Origin: Paenibacillus sp. NFR01
GTDB taxonomy: Bacteria > Bacillota > Bacilli > Paenibacillales > Paenibacillaceae
Length of the DNA: 64,000 nt
NCBI RefSeq assembly: GCF_900111565.1
Contig: NZ_FOIK01000002.1
Coordinates: forward strand, 620,001 to 684,000
Direction: 5' to 3'
Below, in pieces: positions 27,900 to 36,969 of the stretch. The notes beneath the pieces are model-generated. The model was not told the origin of the DNA, did no database searches, and saw nothing but the letters and a program-made list of their open reading frames with translations. The translations under genes and the position numbers were made by a program. Numbering within the stretch: position 1 is the stretch's first letter; each line of letters opens with the position of its first letter.

Positions 27900-29086
27900 A
27901 CCGCCGCAACCCCCTTTCCCAGCACATCGAGGAAGACTGATTCCACCTGATCGGCGACATGCTCCCAGGTATATTTTTTTAGCACATGGTTACGGCACTC
28001 TTCCCTGCTTGGAAGCAGCTTGCGGTTGCCCAGCATATGAATCATGCCTTCGGCCATATCGCCGGAATCTGCACTTTTGAACAGCAGCTCCGGATGGAAA
28101 TTTTGCAGGATTTCCTTATTGCCTCCCACAGGCGTCGCCATGACCGGCAGGCCGGACGACAACGCCTCGACGGTAATCAGCCCGAAGCCCTCCAGCGCCT
28201 GCGACGGAACGACGAACATGTCGGCGGCCTGGTAATACGAGGCAAGGTCCTGATCGGGAATATAGCCGAGCAGCCTTACCTTGTTGCCGAGCCCGTAATC
28301 GGCGATTTTCTCCTCCAGCTCGCCGCGCAGCGGACCTTTGCCGCCGATCAGCAGAATCGCGTTCGGAAAACGCTCGCTGACCTGGCGCCAGGCGTCGAGC
28401 AACTGGATCAGGCCCATGCGGTTCATCAAGCGCCGGACCGTGAGCACCGTCGTCGCCCCTTCCGGCAAATTCAGCGTCCGCCGGACGGCCAGGCGGTTCG
28501 CTGCCGGAACAAAACGTTCCACGTTGGCCGCTCCGGGAATGACGCTGATCTTGTGCAGCGGCACGCCGTGCAGGTCATGCAGCATGTCGCGGAAATATTC
28601 GCTCAGGACGATAAACCGGTCCGCCAGCTTATACGCCCGGCGCTCAATCGATTTGGCGATCGTCGTCTTCACGCGGTGTTTGATGCCCGCGCCTTCGATC
28701 CGCATCTCCTCGTTCCAAGGACCGTGAAAGGTCATGATGACGGGAATGCCGCGCTTCTTCGCCTCCAGTGCCGGCCCGATGCCGTAAGGCGCGAAGTGGG
28801 TGTACAGCAGATCGATGCGTCCGCTGCCGCTGCCCATCAGTTCGGCCGCCTTGCGCTGGAAAGCCTCCTTGCGCTTCCAGATCGATTCCTTCGGATCGCC
28901 GGCATTGTGGATAATCAGCTCCTTCGGCACCGAAGGCGTCTCCTGGCTGCAGATCAGCGCCTGTACCTGATTGCGCGTCGCGAGCTGCTCGCATACGGAT
29001 TTGAAATAGGTGTTCAGCCCGCCGGGCTGCAGGGATGGCCAGCTGAGTCCCGTCGTCATTATGTTGAGCCCGTCACTGAACGGCAT
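27896..29086 (-). CDS. Family 4 glycosyltransferase
   Basis: The 396-residue protein starts at ATG 29086 after GGGGGAGAG; the longer frame reads a low-complexity Arg/Ser stretch that is an artefact of the neighbouring gene. The N-terminal half begins GLNIMTTGLSWPSLQPGGLN. The donor half contains TVLTVRRLMNRMGLIQLLDA, ILLIGGKGPLRGELEEKIAD, VRLLGYIPDQDLASYYQAAD and MFVVPSQALEGFGLITVEAL with E-x(7)-E. It is a typical EPS repeat-unit glycosyltransferase overlapping both neighbours (4 and 14 bases). Confidence 0.89.
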   Translation of the reverse strand: MPFSDGLNIMTTGLSWPSLQPGGLNTYFKSVCEQLATRNQVQALICSQETPSVPKELIIHNAGDPKESIWKRKEAFQRKAAELMGSGSGRIDLLYTHFAPYGIGPALEAKKRGIPVIMTFHGPWNEEMRIEGAGIKHRVKTTIAKSIERRAYKLADRFIVLSEYFRDMLHDLHGVPLHKISVIPGAANVERFVPAANRLAVRRTLNLPEGATTVLTVRRLMNRMGLIQLLDAWRQVSERFPNAILLIGGKGPLRGELEEKIADYGLGNKVRLLGYIPDQDLASYYQAADMFVVPSQALEGFGLITVEALSSGLPVMATPVGGNKEILQNFHPELLFKSADSGDMAEGMIHMLGNRKLLPSREECRNHVLKKYTWEHVADQVESVFLDVLGKGVAAV

Positions 29087-29927
29087 AGCCTCTCTCCCCC
29101 TTGCTTTCCTTCTCGGCCGGGACCGCCGCGTTCTCGCGCGTCGCCTTGCCGGACTTGACCAGTTCGTAATGCTTGAAGCCGACCATGAATTCATACATCA
29201 CCCAGAATACGGATACCGCGAAGCCGGACATGCCTTTCTTGAACAATCCCTGCACCACATATTTCTGCACAAACCGCGCCGGCGGCCGCACCAGCAACCG
29301 GCTCAGCTTAAACGGCTTGCCGCTGGCATAGGCGGTCTGCGCTTCCAGATCGGTGTACTTGTTGAAGCGGGCCACATGGTCATTGATGCTGCGGAAGCCA
29401 TGATGCCAAAGCACGCCGTTCAGGCGGACCATCCGTTCCTCTTCAACGTCGGGCATCTCGTGTACCAGGGAATTGCGGATTCCGTAAGCCTTGCGGTTGT
29501 ACAGCCGCACGAGATATTCGCCCTTATCCAGCCATCTGCCGAGAAAATCGCCGATCCGGTACAGCGAATATGCCGTCGTCCGGTCGGTGAGCCCGGGTTT
29601 GCGCTGCAGGATATCCTCGGCCAGCTCCTCGCTGACCACTTCATCGGTATCAATCAGGAAGACCCAGTCATGGACGGCGCGTTCGACGCCGAACTCCCTT
29701 TGTTTGGCATATCCGGGCCATGGATTGACGAATACCCGGCAACCCAGGCTTTCGGCGAGCCGCACCGTCCCATCTTTGCTTCCTCCGTCGATCACGACCA
29801 CCTCGTCGGCAAAACGCCGGCAGGACGCGATGGCTTTGGCGATGCGGACTTCGTCATCCTGGGCGATAATTACCACCGAGATCGGATAGCTTCCCGGGCC
29901 GCCAAGCACGCCTTTCACTGAATCCAT
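29073..29927 (-). CDS. Family 2 glycosyltransferase (WaaE/KdtX-like)
   Basis: The 284-residue GT-A protein starts at ATG 29927 after a perfect AAAGGAGG; the 53-codon upstream extension lies in a repeat-bearing gap and is not supported. Motifs are ISVVIIAQDDEVRIAKAIAS, EVVVIDGGSKDGTVRLAESL, the FVNPWPGYAKQREFGVERA stretch typical of the WaaE/KdtX subgroup, and the metal-binding FLIDTDEVV (DxD). The C-terminus has a hydrophobic segment near FAVSVFWVMYEFMVGF that probably anchors it to the membrane. It is inferred to add a hexose to the EPS repeat unit. Confidence 0.88.
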   Translation of the reverse strand: MDSVKGVLGGPGSYPISVVIIAQDDEVRIAKAIASCRRFADEVVVIDGGSKDGTVRLAESLGCRVFVNPWPGYAKQREFGVERAVHDWVFLIDTDEVVSEELAEDILQRKPGLTDRTTAYSLYRIGDFLGRWLDKGEYLVRLYNRKAYGIRNSLVHEMPDVEEERMVRLNGVLWHHGFRSINDHVARFNKYTDLEAQTAYASGKPFKLSRLLVRPPARFVQKYVVQGLFKKGMSGFAVSVFWVMYEFMVGFKHYELVKSGKATRENAAVPAEKESKGERGYAVQ

Positions 29928-30003
29928 GAAGGTTTCCTCCTTTGACTGTGGGGTTGGACAGTGGGTGTCGTCGCTGCGGGAAGATTTGGGCTTCCGATCG
30001 CTG

Positions 30004-30056
30004 TTGTTTTCCGATTTCCCTATCCATATCTGCCATCGGCAGAAATCGGAAAACAA
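30004..30056. repeat. 15-base-pair perfect inverted repeat
   Basis: TTGTTTTCCGATTTC (30004-30018) is exactly repeated in inverted orientation at 30042-30056. The 23-base centre contains TGCC..GGCA, which extends the fold. It sits in the 296-base gap between the flippase and the family 2 glycosyltransferase. No T-run follows, so it looks more like a mobile palindromic element or an mRNA processing hairpin than a terminator. The rest of the gap shows nothing recognisable. Confidence 0.8.
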
Positions 30057-30223
30057 AGGCGACCACATTCGTTTCTCCAGCTCCAAACTTCCTCTCCGCT
30101 CCTAGCTCACTGTCGCTTGATTTATACCGGCATCGTCCGGCGGAACCGCTCCGGAAACGGATGTCGTTCCCTACGCTACTTCCGCCTTCTGCATCCGCAA
30201 AAGTGCGAACTCGGAACAATGCT

Positions 30224-31612
30224 TTATTGTGTATCTCCCGCCGGTTTCTTGCGGATATAAGAATTCATTGTCGTCTTCATCCACTGAATGTCCTCGCCGC
30301 TGACGATCATCCGCGGCAGCTTGACTTTCAGGTTAAAGCGGATATTGAGAATGATGAACAGGAAGCGCAGCACCCCGGATGAGAGCATTGCGATTCCGGC
30401 GCCGATCAGTCCGAACTTCGGCACCATTACGAAGAGCAGCGGGATCACCAGCAGTAATCCTACGCCCTGCAGGATGGAGACGAATTTCGGTTTGCCGAGC
30501 GCCATGAACACCTGCGCCAGGATCATCGTTCCGCCGCTGATCGTTACTTCCAGCAGCAGGAGCCGGAACACATGCAGCGCCGTGTTGAACTCCTTCCCGT
30601 ACAGCAGCGGGATGACCAGCGGCGCGGCCAGCATCAGCAGCAGCGAAGCCAGCAGCGTGCAGGTTGTGCTGATGCGGAAGGCCTTAAAGGTAAGGCTTAC
30701 CGCTTCGTCCTTCGTCAGCTCCGACGCTTTCGGGAACAGCACCACCGTGATCGAGGTGGAGAAGAAGTTCACCATCCGCGACAGGCTGACCGCTACGGCG
30801 TAAAGGCCCAGATCCGCTGGCCGCAGCAGGCCGGCAATGATGATCTGGTCGATGTAGTAAGAGAACTGCCCGAGCAGATCGTTCCCGTAAGAGCCGAGAC
30901 CGTAGGTGAACAGCCGTTTGAAGTTCTGGGAAGCATTCCTCAGCTTGACCTTGTACGTCCGCAGCAGCGAGACCGTCATGCCGATAAACAGCGGTACCGA
31001 AGGCAGGAGATATGCCATTGCCGTGGTATACGGATTGATGGAATCCGTCACGATGAGCAGGCCGATCAGCGCCAGCGTCAGCAATGGAATCAAATAGCGC
31101 ATCAGATTGAAGGTCCGGTAGTCGCCGCGGAACTGGAAGGCCGCGTTATTGACCTGGGAGATGACAATCAGCGGACAGAGCAGCATCGACCACTGGGCAA
31201 AAGCCACAACGCTTTCGCTGAAGGAATTCAGCCAGTATGGCAGGACCACAATGCCGATCGTCATGGCCAGAAGTCCGAAGCCGACGGCGATCAGCAAGGC
31301 CATCCGGTACAGCGCGCCGGCCTCTTGCGGATTTTTCTTGGCGTTGTAGATCAGCGCCGAAGGAATGCCGAAGCTAAGGCTGAAGGCGAGAAACTGCGAC
31401 CAGTTGACCATCGCTGTCTGTTCGCCGCGGCCGGACGGTCCGAGATAACGCGCGGTCAGCACGCCGGTCAGCATGTTCACCAGCAGGATCAGGACGCTGA
31501 CGAACATTGTTTTTACAGCAGCCGAGCTGTTGTCCTTGCTCTTGGTAAAGCTCCGCAGCATGGACCAGAGCGAGGCCGCGGGCGGGGTGGTTTTAACGTT
31601 CAACTGCTGCAT
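30224..31612 (-). CDS. Wzx-like oligosaccharide flippase, copy 2
   Basis: The 462-residue membrane protein starts at ATG 31612 after AAGAAGGG, overlapping the upstream polymerase gene by 20 bases. It has about 12-14 hydrophobic segments. It contains LTGVLTARYLGPSGRGEQTA and WSQFLAFSLSFGIPSALIYN, the usual N-terminal signature of the MOP superfamily polysaccharide exporters, and VVLFPKASELTKDEA in the middle. It would flip lipid-linked repeat units made by the right module. It has little obvious similarity to the flippase at 7971-9320, so the two may carry different substrates. Confidence 0.88.
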   Translation of the reverse strand: MQQLNVKTTPPAASLWSMLRSFTKSKDNSSAAVKTMFVSVLILLVNMLTGVLTARYLGPSGRGEQTAMVNWSQFLAFSLSFGIPSALIYNAKKNPQEAGALYRMALLIAVGFGLLAMTIGIVVLPYWLNSFSESVVAFAQWSMLLCPLIVISQVNNAAFQFRGDYRTFNLMRYLIPLLTLALIGLLIVTDSINPYTTAMAYLLPSVPLFIGMTVSLLRTYKVKLRNASQNFKRLFTYGLGSYGNDLLGQFSYYIDQIIIAGLLRPADLGLYAVAVSLSRMVNFFSTSITVVLFPKASELTKDEAVSLTFKAFRISTTCTLLASLLLMLAAPLVIPLLYGKEFNTALHVFRLLLLEVTISGGTMILAQVFMALGKPKFVSILQGVGLLLVIPLLFVMVPKFGLIGAGIAMLSSGVLRFLFIILNIRFNLKVKLPRMIVSGEDIQWMKTTMNSYIRKKPAGDTQ

Positions 31613-33080
31613 CGGTGTTTCCCTTCTTTCTGCTATCCATAATCTCTTTTGCCCCAAGTCCCAGCCCCACCAGCATCCAGATCAGGTACCCGCGCAGGCC
31701 GGGGAACCCGTTATCGGAAATGAGGCTGACGACCGCTCCGGTCCAGGTGGCCAGAGCCAACCGTGCGTACGGCTGAAGCGGGCCTTTGCGCAGCACCTTC
31801 CCGGCAATCTGCTTCGCCACGGCTCCCAGCGCCAGGAAGAACAGCAGTCCTCCGAGGATCCCGAAGGTCAGCAACAGGGCAATGAACCCGTTGTCCATGA
31901 CCCCGTATTCTCCCAGCTCTCCGCCGTTGCCGAGCTTCGTGCCCTGGCCGACGCTGCCGATCCCCTGCCCTACAGGGTTGGCCGCCACCGTCGGCAGCAT
32001 GTTCTGCCACAGGCTGAGCCGCTCATTGTAGGAGTGATCCTCCTGCACGGAGGTCAGTGTCTCCATCCGCGCGACCAGCCCTTCCGCGCCCGGGAGCTTC
32101 GGCACGATCCAGAAAAGCGCCGCGGCGACGATGCCGAGCTGGATCAGCGCCTTCCATTTGCCCTTGCCGGAGGAAGAGCCGATGTACACCAGCAACATGA
32201 CCAGCAGGACCAGCCAGGAGGTGCGGACCAGCGTAGTCAGGAGGCATACTACGACGAGCAGGACGCCAAACCAGCTGAGCGTACCCCGCCATTTTTTCTC
32301 CAGAATCATCGGCACCAGCGCGTAGACTAGGAAGTTGGCCGCCGGCCCCGGCGAATTCAGGCTGGAGAACACGCGGATTTCCAGGGGATACGGCGTTCCG
32401 ATAGACATCATGTCCGCATTCCGCATCCAGAACGCGTCCCAGGGCGGAACGGTCAAATACTGGATGAGCCCGTAAACGGAGACCAGCACCGCCAGATTGG
32501 CGTAGGTGTACAGCAGCCGGTCGATATCCTTCGGCGTAAAACGCGTGACCGCGAAGAACGGCAGCAGCAGCAAAGGGACGAGGTAGTTCGCCAAATCGTA
32601 AACCGTGCCCATTCCATTCTTCATCAGGCCGATCAGTGAGCCGTATCCCAGCGCCGCCGCGAACCAGAGGAGAATCCGCGAGGATGTTTTTTGCATGCGG
32701 TGGATTTCCTTCAGCACGGGAATCGCCAGCGTCAATCCGGTGAGCAGCGGCGCCAGGCTGAGCAGGGAGACCGAGTGGTATTCATTCGCACTCCAGTCGG
32801 CGATCCGCCGCAGCTCCGGGGCTACCGCCCAGACCAGCAGGGTGTAGGCGACGAGGGCTTTCGGTCTCAGAATCGCCAGAATCAGCGCCGGGAAAAGAAT
32901 CCCTGCCAATATCGCACCGTGCAGACTGTCCGTCGCGCTGAGCTTGGCGCTGGCAAAACCGATCACCAGCGGCAGCGCCAGTACGGCTGCGCTTATGCCG
33001 GCGAGCATCCCCGCCGATTTTACGTTTTCTGCGCTCGGCAGTGTCAGTCCGCCTTCCTCCCGGCCCATCATCTTCATCAT
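31593..33080 (-). CDS. O-antigen polymerase/ligase-like membrane protein (Wzy_C type)
   Basis: The 495-residue protein has about 12 hydrophobic segments. Its large extracytoplasmic loop carries LSLWQNMLPTVAANPVGQGI and a Gly-rich GVMDNGFIALLLTFGILGGL stretch, the familiar arrangement of Wzy/WaaL family proteins. It would polymerise repeat units or ligate the finished chain. The gene is 43 bases downstream of the WecB-like gene. Together with the similar protein at 33912-35225, it gives this module two such proteins, one of which may be a ligase. Confidence 0.82.
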   Translation of the reverse strand: MMKMMGREEGGLTLPSAENVKSAGMLAGISAAVLALPLVIGFASAKLSATDSLHGAILAGILFPALILAILRPKALVAYTLLVWAVAPELRRIADWSANEYHSVSLLSLAPLLTGLTLAIPVLKEIHRMQKTSSRILLWFAAALGYGSLIGLMKNGMGTVYDLANYLVPLLLLPFFAVTRFTPKDIDRLLYTYANLAVLVSVYGLIQYLTVPPWDAFWMRNADMMSIGTPYPLEIRVFSSLNSPGPAANFLVYALVPMILEKKWRGTLSWFGVLLVVVCLLTTLVRTSWLVLLVMLLVYIGSSSGKGKWKALIQLGIVAAALFWIVPKLPGAEGLVARMETLTSVQEDHSYNERLSLWQNMLPTVAANPVGQGIGSVGQGTKLGNGGELGEYGVMDNGFIALLLTFGILGGLLFFLALGAVAKQIAGKVLRKGPLQPYARLALATWTGAVVSLISDNGFPGLRGYLIWMLVGLGLGAKEIMDSRKKGNTDAAVER

Positions 33081-33123
33081 TCCACCCTCCCGTCACCACT
33101 CATTGCGCCAGGCTTGCCGCCCG

Positions 33124-33882
33124 CTACTTCAGCTTCCCCCGCTTGCGCAGCTCTTTCAGCAGCAGCACCAGAAACTGGGCGTCATCGACCAGATATCTTT
33201 TCCACAGTCTTCCCGGCTCCTGGCTAAGCCGCCAGAACCATTCGAGTCCGGAACGCTGCATAAAATCCGGCGCGCGCTTCACGGAGCCCGACAGGAAGTC
33301 GAAGGTTGCGCCCACTCCGATCGAGATCGGCGCCCGGTAGGAATTGTAATGGCGGTAAATCCATTTTTCCTGTTTCGGTGCGCCTACGCCGACAAACACG
33401 ATGTCGGGCTGGCTTTCGTTGAGCAGCCGCACGATATGCCGGTTCTCCTCTTCGTTGTGCTCGAAGCCGTACGAAGGGGAATAACAGCCGACGATGTTCA
33501 TCTCCGGATAGGACACTTTCAAATTCTGTGTCGCCCGCTCCGGCACGCCCTCCGCTGAACCGAGGAAGAACAGCCGGTATTTCCGCTGCTCGAAGGCATC
33601 GCCGAGCCTGCTGAACAGGTCCGAACCGGAGACCTTCTGCTTCAGCGGTTTGCCAAGGATCTTGGAAGCCCAGATCAGCGGCATGCCGTCGGCAACCACC
33701 GCGCCCGCTTCGGAATAAACGTTCTGGAACTCCTTGTCCTTGCGCAGCTTGATTACATGATCGACGTTGCAGGTCAGGATGTAGGATTTGTTCCTTTCCC
33801 TGATGGTTTTGTCGATGAAATCAAGCAAATCCATGAAATCATAGTTATCGAAGTTGACATCAAACATGTTCACTTGGTTCAT
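33124..33882 (-). CDS. WecB/TagA/CpsF family glycosyltransferase
   Basis: A GT26 protein of 252 residues with start ATG 33882 after AAGAAGTGA. The longer frame enters the upstream gene. Signatures are VADGMPLIWASKILGKPL (with the conserved Asp), SDLFSRLGDAFEQRKYRLFF, LGSAEGVPERATQNL, and VFVGVGAPKQEKWIYRH. Family members transfer ManNAc, ManNAcA or glucose from UDP-sugars to lipid-linked acceptors at the membrane surface. The C-terminal FWRLSQEPGRLWKRYLVDDA motif (W..R...P.R..R.Y) is typical and probably binds the membrane. Confidence 0.94.
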   Translation of the reverse strand: MNQVNMFDVNFDNYDFMDLLDFIDKTIRERNKSYILTCNVDHVIKLRKDKEFQNVYSEAGAVVADGMPLIWASKILGKPLKQKVSGSDLFSRLGDAFEQRKYRLFFLGSAEGVPERATQNLKVSYPEMNIVGCYSPSYGFEHNEEENRHIVRLLNESQPDIVFVGVGAPKQEKWIYRHYNSYRAPISIGVGATFDFLSGSVKRAPDFMQRSGLEWFWRLSQEPGRLWKRYLVDDAQFLVLLLKELRKRGKLK

Positions 33883-33911
33883 CGTATCACTTCTTTTTAT
33901 GGAGAATCGGC

Positions 33912-35225
33912 CTACTGTGAAGATCGATACAGGCAGTTCAGGTACCAACAGAACGGAATGATGGATTGGACCGTCGACAGCGTGTTATCGGAGAACGAGT
34001 AAATCAGAAATGCGGCGATAAAGTACAAGTAATAAGGCTTCACCGGCGGCGCCAGCGCCCGGTACACGATCATAAAGACCGCGAGCAGGGAGATCAGCAG
34101 CAGAACCGCGCCGATATACCCACCGTCGAAATAGAACCGGATGTACTCGTTATGCGGAACGACGAACCCCTTGTAGAGTGTGCCGTCGTTCGCAACCGTA
34201 ACTGCGCCAAGCCCTCTGCCCGACCATGGCGAATCCGATACTTTGTTCAAGAAGTATTCCCAGGCCTCCGCACGTCCCGACAGGTCCACTCCCGTTTCGG
34301 TCGTCCGTTCAAAGGAGCGCTTCTTGATGTTGTCGAGCTGCAGGTAGACGGCGGACAGTATCAGCAGCGCCGAACACAGCAGCGGGATCAGGTACAGCGA
34401 TTTCCCCTTCAGGTACAGCCTCGAAATATCGTAAAAGTAATACAGTACCATCAGGATGAGCGCCAGCACCGGCCCGCGCGTTCCGGTACCGACCAGGATG
34501 AGGAAGTTCAGCGCCAGCATGACGTAAAAGTAACGGATATGCCGGGTACTGCGCTTGATCTCGATAAAAGCGACCGCAACGCCCATGAAGGCCAGCATCG
34601 CCAAGTGTGCAGGGATATTGGCTCCCTGAATCCGTACGGCGCCGGTAAATTCCACGTCCAGAAAGGAATGGAGATGCACCACCTGCAAGGCGATGCCCGC
34701 GAGTACACTCATCAGCGGCAGCATGGCGATGATGCGGATCTGCTTCTCGGCCACTTCCTTTTTCCAGTTAATCAGCAGGAACACGAAGGGCAGCGACAAC
34801 CCGATAAACGCTTTAACTGCAATCGACGCGCTCATCGGCGGCAGCCAGTTGGAGAAGCTGAAGGTGATCAGCAGCAAGGCGACCATGGCCCACAGCGGCG
34901 CGCTCAACTTCAGCCGCATACCGTTCACCAGAATGCAGGGAACCAGCAGCATCAGGATCACCAGCTTGTAGAGCGAGAGAATTTCGATGCCGAACAGATT
35001 GCCGGGATACAGGAAGTTGATCGAGATGGAGGTCGTGAGCAGCACCAGATAACTGATGAGCTCGGGACGCGTGATGGAGACCACCAGCAGAAGGATCGTG
35101 AGCGCGGCGGCCACGGCGATCGCGGGCTGGTAGATCACCGCCGTTCCGATGAGCAGCGCGCACAGCATATAGATCATTCTGTAAGGCAAAGCGTTTAGTT
35201 TGGAACTCCACCCAAAATTCATCAT
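33912..35225 (-). CDS. O-antigen ligase/polymerase-like membrane protein
   Basis: The 437-residue protein has about 11 hydrophobic segments and the Wzy_C core: ILVGTGTRGPVLALILMVLY, then a periplasm-side loop with WSGRGLGAVTVANDG and VPHNEYIRFYFDGGYIGAVL. The conserved HN-(E/x) motif is diagnostic of the Wzy/WaaL superfamily. It probably polymerises the repeat unit of the right module; alternatively it attaches the polymer to another carrier. It is co-transcribed with the glycosyltransferase upstream (15-base gap). Confidence 0.86.
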   Translation of the reverse strand: MMNFGWSSKLNALPYRMIYMLCALLIGTAVIYQPAIAVAAALTILLLVVSITRPELISYLVLLTTSISINFLYPGNLFGIEILSLYKLVILMLLVPCILVNGMRLKLSAPLWAMVALLLITFSFSNWLPPMSASIAVKAFIGLSLPFVFLLINWKKEVAEKQIRIIAMLPLMSVLAGIALQVVHLHSFLDVEFTGAVRIQGANIPAHLAMLAFMGVAVAFIEIKRSTRHIRYFYVMLALNFLILVGTGTRGPVLALILMVLYYFYDISRLYLKGKSLYLIPLLCSALLILSAVYLQLDNIKKRSFERTTETGVDLSGRAEAWEYFLNKVSDSPWSGRGLGAVTVANDGTLYKGFVVPHNEYIRFYFDGGYIGAVLLLISLLAVFMIVYRALAPPVKPYYLYFIAAFLIYSFSDNTLSTVQSIIPFCWYLNCLYRSSQ

Positions 35226-35240
35226 TCTCTGCTCATCCCC

Positions 35241-36176
35241 TTACCCTGCCGCGGATTCTCTCTTCCGGTTCCAGATCATATGGAGCGTTCCGCGGATGCT
35301 CTCCAGCCGGCATTTATTCAGCAGCTTTCTTCCCTCGCTGCGGGAAATACTTGAATCGACTACGATATAAACGACTTTGGCGGCTGTTTTAAGCAGCAGC
35401 ACCAACCGGTCTTTCAATCCTTCGCTTTTCATGGCATTGGATATGCCTTGGCTGTAGTACCGCTTCAGAATCCAGTCCTCGGTCAGCCGGCCTGCCGGCA
35501 CGAAATGGTCGACGGCCATTTGCGGATGGTACAGGATCGAGTGCCCCTCCCGCCGGATCTGCTCGAACAGCCAGGTTTCTTCACCGGACAGGAGCGAATC
35601 GCCTTTGCGCCCCAGCTCCAGCGGAAACAGGCTGATATCGAATACCGGCTTGCGCATCGCCATATTGGCGCCGCATGGATGCAGCCGCTTCGGGTATTCG
35701 CGTACCCGGCTCCCCAAATCCACGATCGTGTAGGGCAGCTCGAACGGCTTGATCAGCCATTCGGGGCGTCGGCTCTCGAAGATGGGGGCAATCTTGCCGC
35801 CCATCGCCATCACTTCCGGATGTTCACCGAAGCTGTCGACGATCGTCCCGATCCAGCTAGGCTCCGGAATGGCGTCATCGTCGAGGAAAGCGATCAGCGG
35901 CGACCTGGAAGCCAGGATCCCTGCATTCCGCGCCGCGGACAACCCTTGAACCGGCTCCAGCAAATACCGGATATCCAGCAGCGCGCCGTAGCTGTAGATG
36001 AACTTCCGGACTGCCGCAGCCGTATCGTCGGTGGAACGGTTGTCCACCACGATGATCTCGGCCTTGTCCAGATGTTCAAGCGACAGCAGCGACTCCAGCG
36101 TCTTTACGAGCAGCGCCGAGCGGTTGTATGTGCAAATGATGATGGAAAGCTCAGGAATGTCTCCGTATATAGACAT
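35241..36176 (-). CDS. Family 2 glycosyltransferase
   Basis: The GT-A protein has about 311 residues. The ATG at 36176 is favoured because TTGGGGG lies at proper distance, while an ATG two codons earlier touches it. Motifs are LSIIICTYNRSALLVKTLES, IIVVDNRSTDDTAAAVRKF, GLSAARNAGILASRSPLIAF and the DDD-type metal site FLDDDAIPEPSWIG. The C-terminal part (HPCGANMAMRKPVF, GEETWLFEQIRREGH) is the acceptor region of many EPS glycosyltransferases. Sugar specificity is unknown. Confidence 0.9.
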   Translation of the reverse strand: MSIYGDIPELSIIICTYNRSALLVKTLESLLSLEHLDKAEIIVVDNRSTDDTAAAVRKFIYSYGALLDIRYLLEPVQGLSAARNAGILASRSPLIAFLDDDAIPEPSWIGTIVDSFGEHPEVMAMGGKIAPIFESRRPEWLIKPFELPYTIVDLGSRVREYPKRLHPCGANMAMRKPVFDISLFPLELGRKGDSLLSGEETWLFEQIRREGHSILYHPQMAVDHFVPAGRLTEDWILKRYYSQGISNAMKSEGLKDRLVLLLKTAAKVVYIVVDSSISRSEGRKLLNKCRLESIRGTLHMIWNRKRESAAG

Positions 36177-36192
36177 CGGCATCCCCCAATTT

Positions 36193-36885
36193 TTAATAGG
36201 CGTTTTTGGAACCGAGCAGCATCAGTCCGGTCTTGAAAATAATCTTCAGATCCAGCAAAGTGCTGCGAATTTGGATATATGTCAGATCCAGCTGCACCAT
36301 TTCGTCGAAACCGACGCTGTTGCGGGCATGAACCTGCCAGTATCCGGTACAGCCCGGCGTGACCAGTAGACGCTGCTTGTCGTATTCCGTGTACTGCGCC
36401 ACTTCATCCACGAGCGGCGGACGCGGTCCGACGAGGCTCATATGGCCCAACAGCACGTTCCAGAGCTGAGGCAGCTCGTCGATGCTGGTCTTGCGCAGAA
36501 ATTTGCCGATGCGGGTAATGCGGGGATCGTTTTTGATTTTGAACATCGCTCCGCTGACCTCGTTCATGGCCATCAGATTGGCCTTCAGCTCTTCGGCATT
36601 CGAGACCATGGATCTGAATTTGTACATCGGGAACAGCTTTTCGTCCTTGCCGACCCGGTTTTGGCGGAAAAACACTTTGCCCTTCGGATCCTCCAGCTTG
36701 ATCAGGATGGCAACAACCGCGAACAGCGGCAGCAACACGAGAAGGCCAAGGGCGGCGCATACGACATCGATGATCCGCTTGGTCAGCAGATAGGAATTCA
36801 TCCTTCCGCCGTCTTCACTTGCGTGCAGCATGTAAAGTTTCGGCAGGACGGCCTCATACTCTTCCGGCAGTTTTTGCATGCTCAT
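36193..36885 (-). CDS. Initiating undecaprenyl-phosphate sugar phosphotransferase, copy 2
   Basis: The 230-residue short-form bacterial sugar transferase has one N-terminal membrane segment (IIDVVCAALGLLVLLPLFAV) followed by VFFRQNRVGKDEKLF, YKFRSMVSNAE, KTSIDELPQLWNVLLGHMSL, VGPRPPLVDEV and PGCTGYWQVHARNSV. It primes repeat-unit synthesis on undecaprenyl phosphate. It differs from copy 1 around the substrate end (HARNSVGFDEM versus SGRSGLDFAQM), which may reflect a different first sugar. AGGAGG precedes the start. Confidence 0.92.
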   Translation of the reverse strand: MSMQKLPEEYEAVLPKLYMLHASEDGGRMNSYLLTKRIIDVVCAALGLLVLLPLFAVVAILIKLEDPKGKVFFRQNRVGKDEKLFPMYKFRSMVSNAEELKANLMAMNEVSGAMFKIKNDPRITRIGKFLRKTSIDELPQLWNVLLGHMSLVGPRPPLVDEVAQYTEYDKQRLLVTPGCTGYWQVHARNSVGFDEMVQLDLTYIQIRSTLLDLKIIFKTGLMLLGSKNAY

Positions 36886-36969
36886 CTAACACATACCTCC
36901 TAAAAAATTTGTGAGCACTGACATCCTGACTTGGCTTCGCAATAAACCTTGCATCCACTGAAAAAGAAC

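Noticed and set aside
29087..29194. N-terminal extension of the family 4 glycosyltransferase at 27896-29086
   Set aside because: The extra stretch is Arg/Ser low-complexity read in the wrong frame of the upstream gene, and the ATG at 29086 has a strong ribosome site.
29928..30086. N-terminal extension of the family 2 glycosyltransferase
   Set aside because: A perfect AAAGGAGG places the start at 29927; the extra 53 codons run through the inverted-repeat element.
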